DNA of 23,603 nt from an uncultured Erwinia sp. (GTDB lineage Bacteria; Pseudomonadota; Gammaproteobacteria; Enterobacterales; Enterobacteriaceae): NCBI GenBank assembly GCA_946221915.1, contig CAMIKG010000067.1, positions 1 through 23,603 of the forward strand. The letters run 5' to 3'. A program made the position numbers and the translations under genes. The notes under the pieces were generated by a model. The model was not told where the DNA came from, ran no database searches, and saw only the letters and a program-made list of their open reading frames with translations. Positions 22,431 to 23,603 of this stretch are shown in pieces (positions within the stretch are counted from its first letter, which is position 1; every line of letters begins with the position of its first letter).

Positions 22431-23603
22431 ATGATTAACGGGACTAAACCACTCAACAGATCGCTGCGCTGGGGTATGGTCGGCGGCGGCGGCACCAGCC
22501 AGATTGGCTATATCCACCGTTCCGCCGCGCTGCGCGACGGCACTTTTACCCTGGTGGCGGGCGCGTTCGATATTGATGCACAGCGCGGCAAAGCCTTCGG
22601 CAGCTCGCTGGGCGTCGCGGAGTCACGCTGCTATCCCGACTATCAGACGCTGTTTGCGGAAGAAGCGAAACGCGCCGACGGCATTGAGGCGGTCTCCATC
22701 GCCACGCCAAATAACACCCACTTTGAAATCTGCCGCGCCGCGCTGGAAGCCGGTATTCATGTGGTGTGTGAAAAACCGCTCTGCTTCACCGGTGAAGAGG
22801 CGCAGATCCTGGAAGATCTCTGCGCCAGCAAGCGCAAGATTATCGGCGTCACTTATGGCTATGCCGGTCACCAGCTGATCCACCAGGCACGCGAAATGAT
22901 CGCCGAAGGCGTGCTGGGTGAGATCCGCATTATTAATATGTCGTTCGCGCATGGCTTCCACAATACGGCGGTGGAACTGGATAATCCGAGCACCAAATGG
23001 CGCGTCGACCCGCGCTTTGTCGGTCCGAGCTATGTGCTGGGCGATCTGGCAACGCATCCGCTGTTTATCGCCGAAACCATGGCGCCGCATCTCAACGTCA
23101 AACGCCTGATGTGTACACGTCAGAGCTTTGTGAAGAGTCGTGCGCCGCTGGAAGATAACGCCTTTGTGCTGATGGAGTATGACAACGGCGCGGTGGGTTC
23201 AATGTGGTGTTCGGCGGTGAACTGCGGCTCCATGCACGGCCAGAAGGTACGTATTATCGGTGAGAAAGCCAGCCTGGAATGGTGGGACGAGCAACCTAAC
23301 CAGCTGCGCTACGAAGTGCAGGGCGAGCCGGTGCAGATTCTGGAACGCGGTATGGGCTATCTCTACCCGCGCGCGCTGGAAGAAGATCGTATCGGCGGCG
23401 GCCACCCGGAGGGGCTGTTTGAAGCCTGGTCAAATCTCTATCGCCGCTTTGCCGTAGCGATGGATGCCACCGATCGCGGCGATGAGTCGTTACTGAAAGA
23501 TCACTGGTATCCCGATGTCCATGCCGGGCTGATGGGCGTGCGCTGGGTGGAAAACTGCGTGCGCTCGGCCGATAACGGCGCGAGTTGGGTGGAGTTTCAG
23601 TAA
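22431..23603 (+). CDS. Gfo/Idh/MocA-family oxidoreductase
   Basis: 390 aa NAD(P)-dependent dehydrogenase, complete: its TAA is the last codon of the window. Rossmann motif VGGGGTSQIG (17-26), SIATPNNTHFEI (89-100), VVCEKPLCFT (111-120) with catalytic K115, and GDLATHPLF (204-212), where D205 and H209 are the likely acid and His of the family. It is about 50 aa longer than the IolG at 1947-2960 and of a different subfamily, with SMHGQKVRIIGEKASLEWW and the C-terminal DHWYPDVHAGLMGVRWVE. Beside an IolE/MocC-like protein and a sugar porter it probably oxidises a cyclitol (scyllo-inositol, another isomer or a derivative). ATG at 22431 has GAGAGG upstream. Last gene of the transporter unit as far as visible. 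Confidence 0.85.
   Translation: MINGTKPLNRSLRWGMVGGGGTSQIGYIHRSAALRDGTFTLVAGAFDIDAQRGKAFGSSLGVAESRCYPDYQTLFAEEAKRADGIEAVSIATPNNTHFEICRAALEAGIHVVCEKPLCFTGEEAQILEDLCASKRKIIGVTYGYAGHQLIHQAREMIAEGVLGEIRIINMSFAHGFHNTAVELDNPSTKWRVDPRFVGPSYVLGDLATHPLFIAETMAPHLNVKRLMCTRQSFVKSRAPLEDNAFVLMEYDNGAVGSMWCSAVNCGSMHGQKVRIIGEKASLEWWDEQPNQLRYEVQGEPVQILERGMGYLYPRALEEDRIGGGHPEGLFEAWSNLYRRFAVAMDATDRGDESLLKDHWYPDVHAGLMGVRWVENCVRSADNGASWVEFQ

Noticed and set aside
1..23603. CRISPR arrays, tRNA or rRNA genes, IS elements, phage or defence genes
   Set aside because: No regularly spaced repeats, cloverleaf-like sequences, transposase-like proteins or known defence domains were seen; the coding capacity is filled by catabolic, transport and core genes.

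Overview
The window is a chromosomal segment of an enteric gammaproteobacterium, most likely Erwiniaceae (Pantoea/Erwinia-like). This placement is an inference from close resemblance of the core proteins ProP, YhhS and YhhT to those of E. coli, the GC-rich codon use, and compact enterobacterial-style spacing. No rRNA, tRNA, IS element, phage gene or CRISPR array was seen.

Positions 1-12531 hold a near-complete myo-inositol catabolic locus. On the minus strand, iolD-iolG-iolH-iolE read leftwards. The 569 bp gap 4987-5555 separates them from divergent iolC. iolC is followed by iolR (RpiR family) and a small gene for a secreted four-cysteine peptide. iolA-iolB form a second minus-strand unit, divergent from an iolI-like isomerase gene. 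Inferred flow: inositol -> 2-keto-myo-inositol (IolG) -> diketone (IolE) -> 5-deoxy-glucuronate (IolD) -> 2-deoxy-5-keto-gluconate (IolB) -> phosphorylation and probably aldol cleavage (IolC, a kinase fused to an aldolase-like domain) -> malonate semialdehyde -> acetyl-CoA (IolA). IolI and IolH are accessory TIM-barrel proteins.

Positions 12731-18660 hold genes unrelated to inositol: divergent yhhS/yhhT (neighbours in E. coli as well), a membrane CSS-domain EAL c-di-GMP phosphodiesterase, and the osmolyte symporter proP with a clear terminator.

Positions 18806-23603 form a second, inositol-like block: a LacI-family regulator, a sugar-porter-type transporter (IolT-like), an IolE/MocC-like TIM-barrel protein and a Gfo/Idh/MocA oxidoreductase. 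The last three are closely spaced on one strand. This block has its own TGATAG-type candidate operators, different from the ATTTCA/TGAAAT palindromes of the first block.

The most interesting points are: the IolC fusion with a predicted Schiff-base lysine; Ser172 in IolG where the family's catalytic Asp is expected; the second oxidoreductase/dehydratase pair with a separate regulator; the secreted cysteine peptide beside iolR; a stem-loop behind every gene of iolDGHE; and a long structured non-coding element at 12564-12713.
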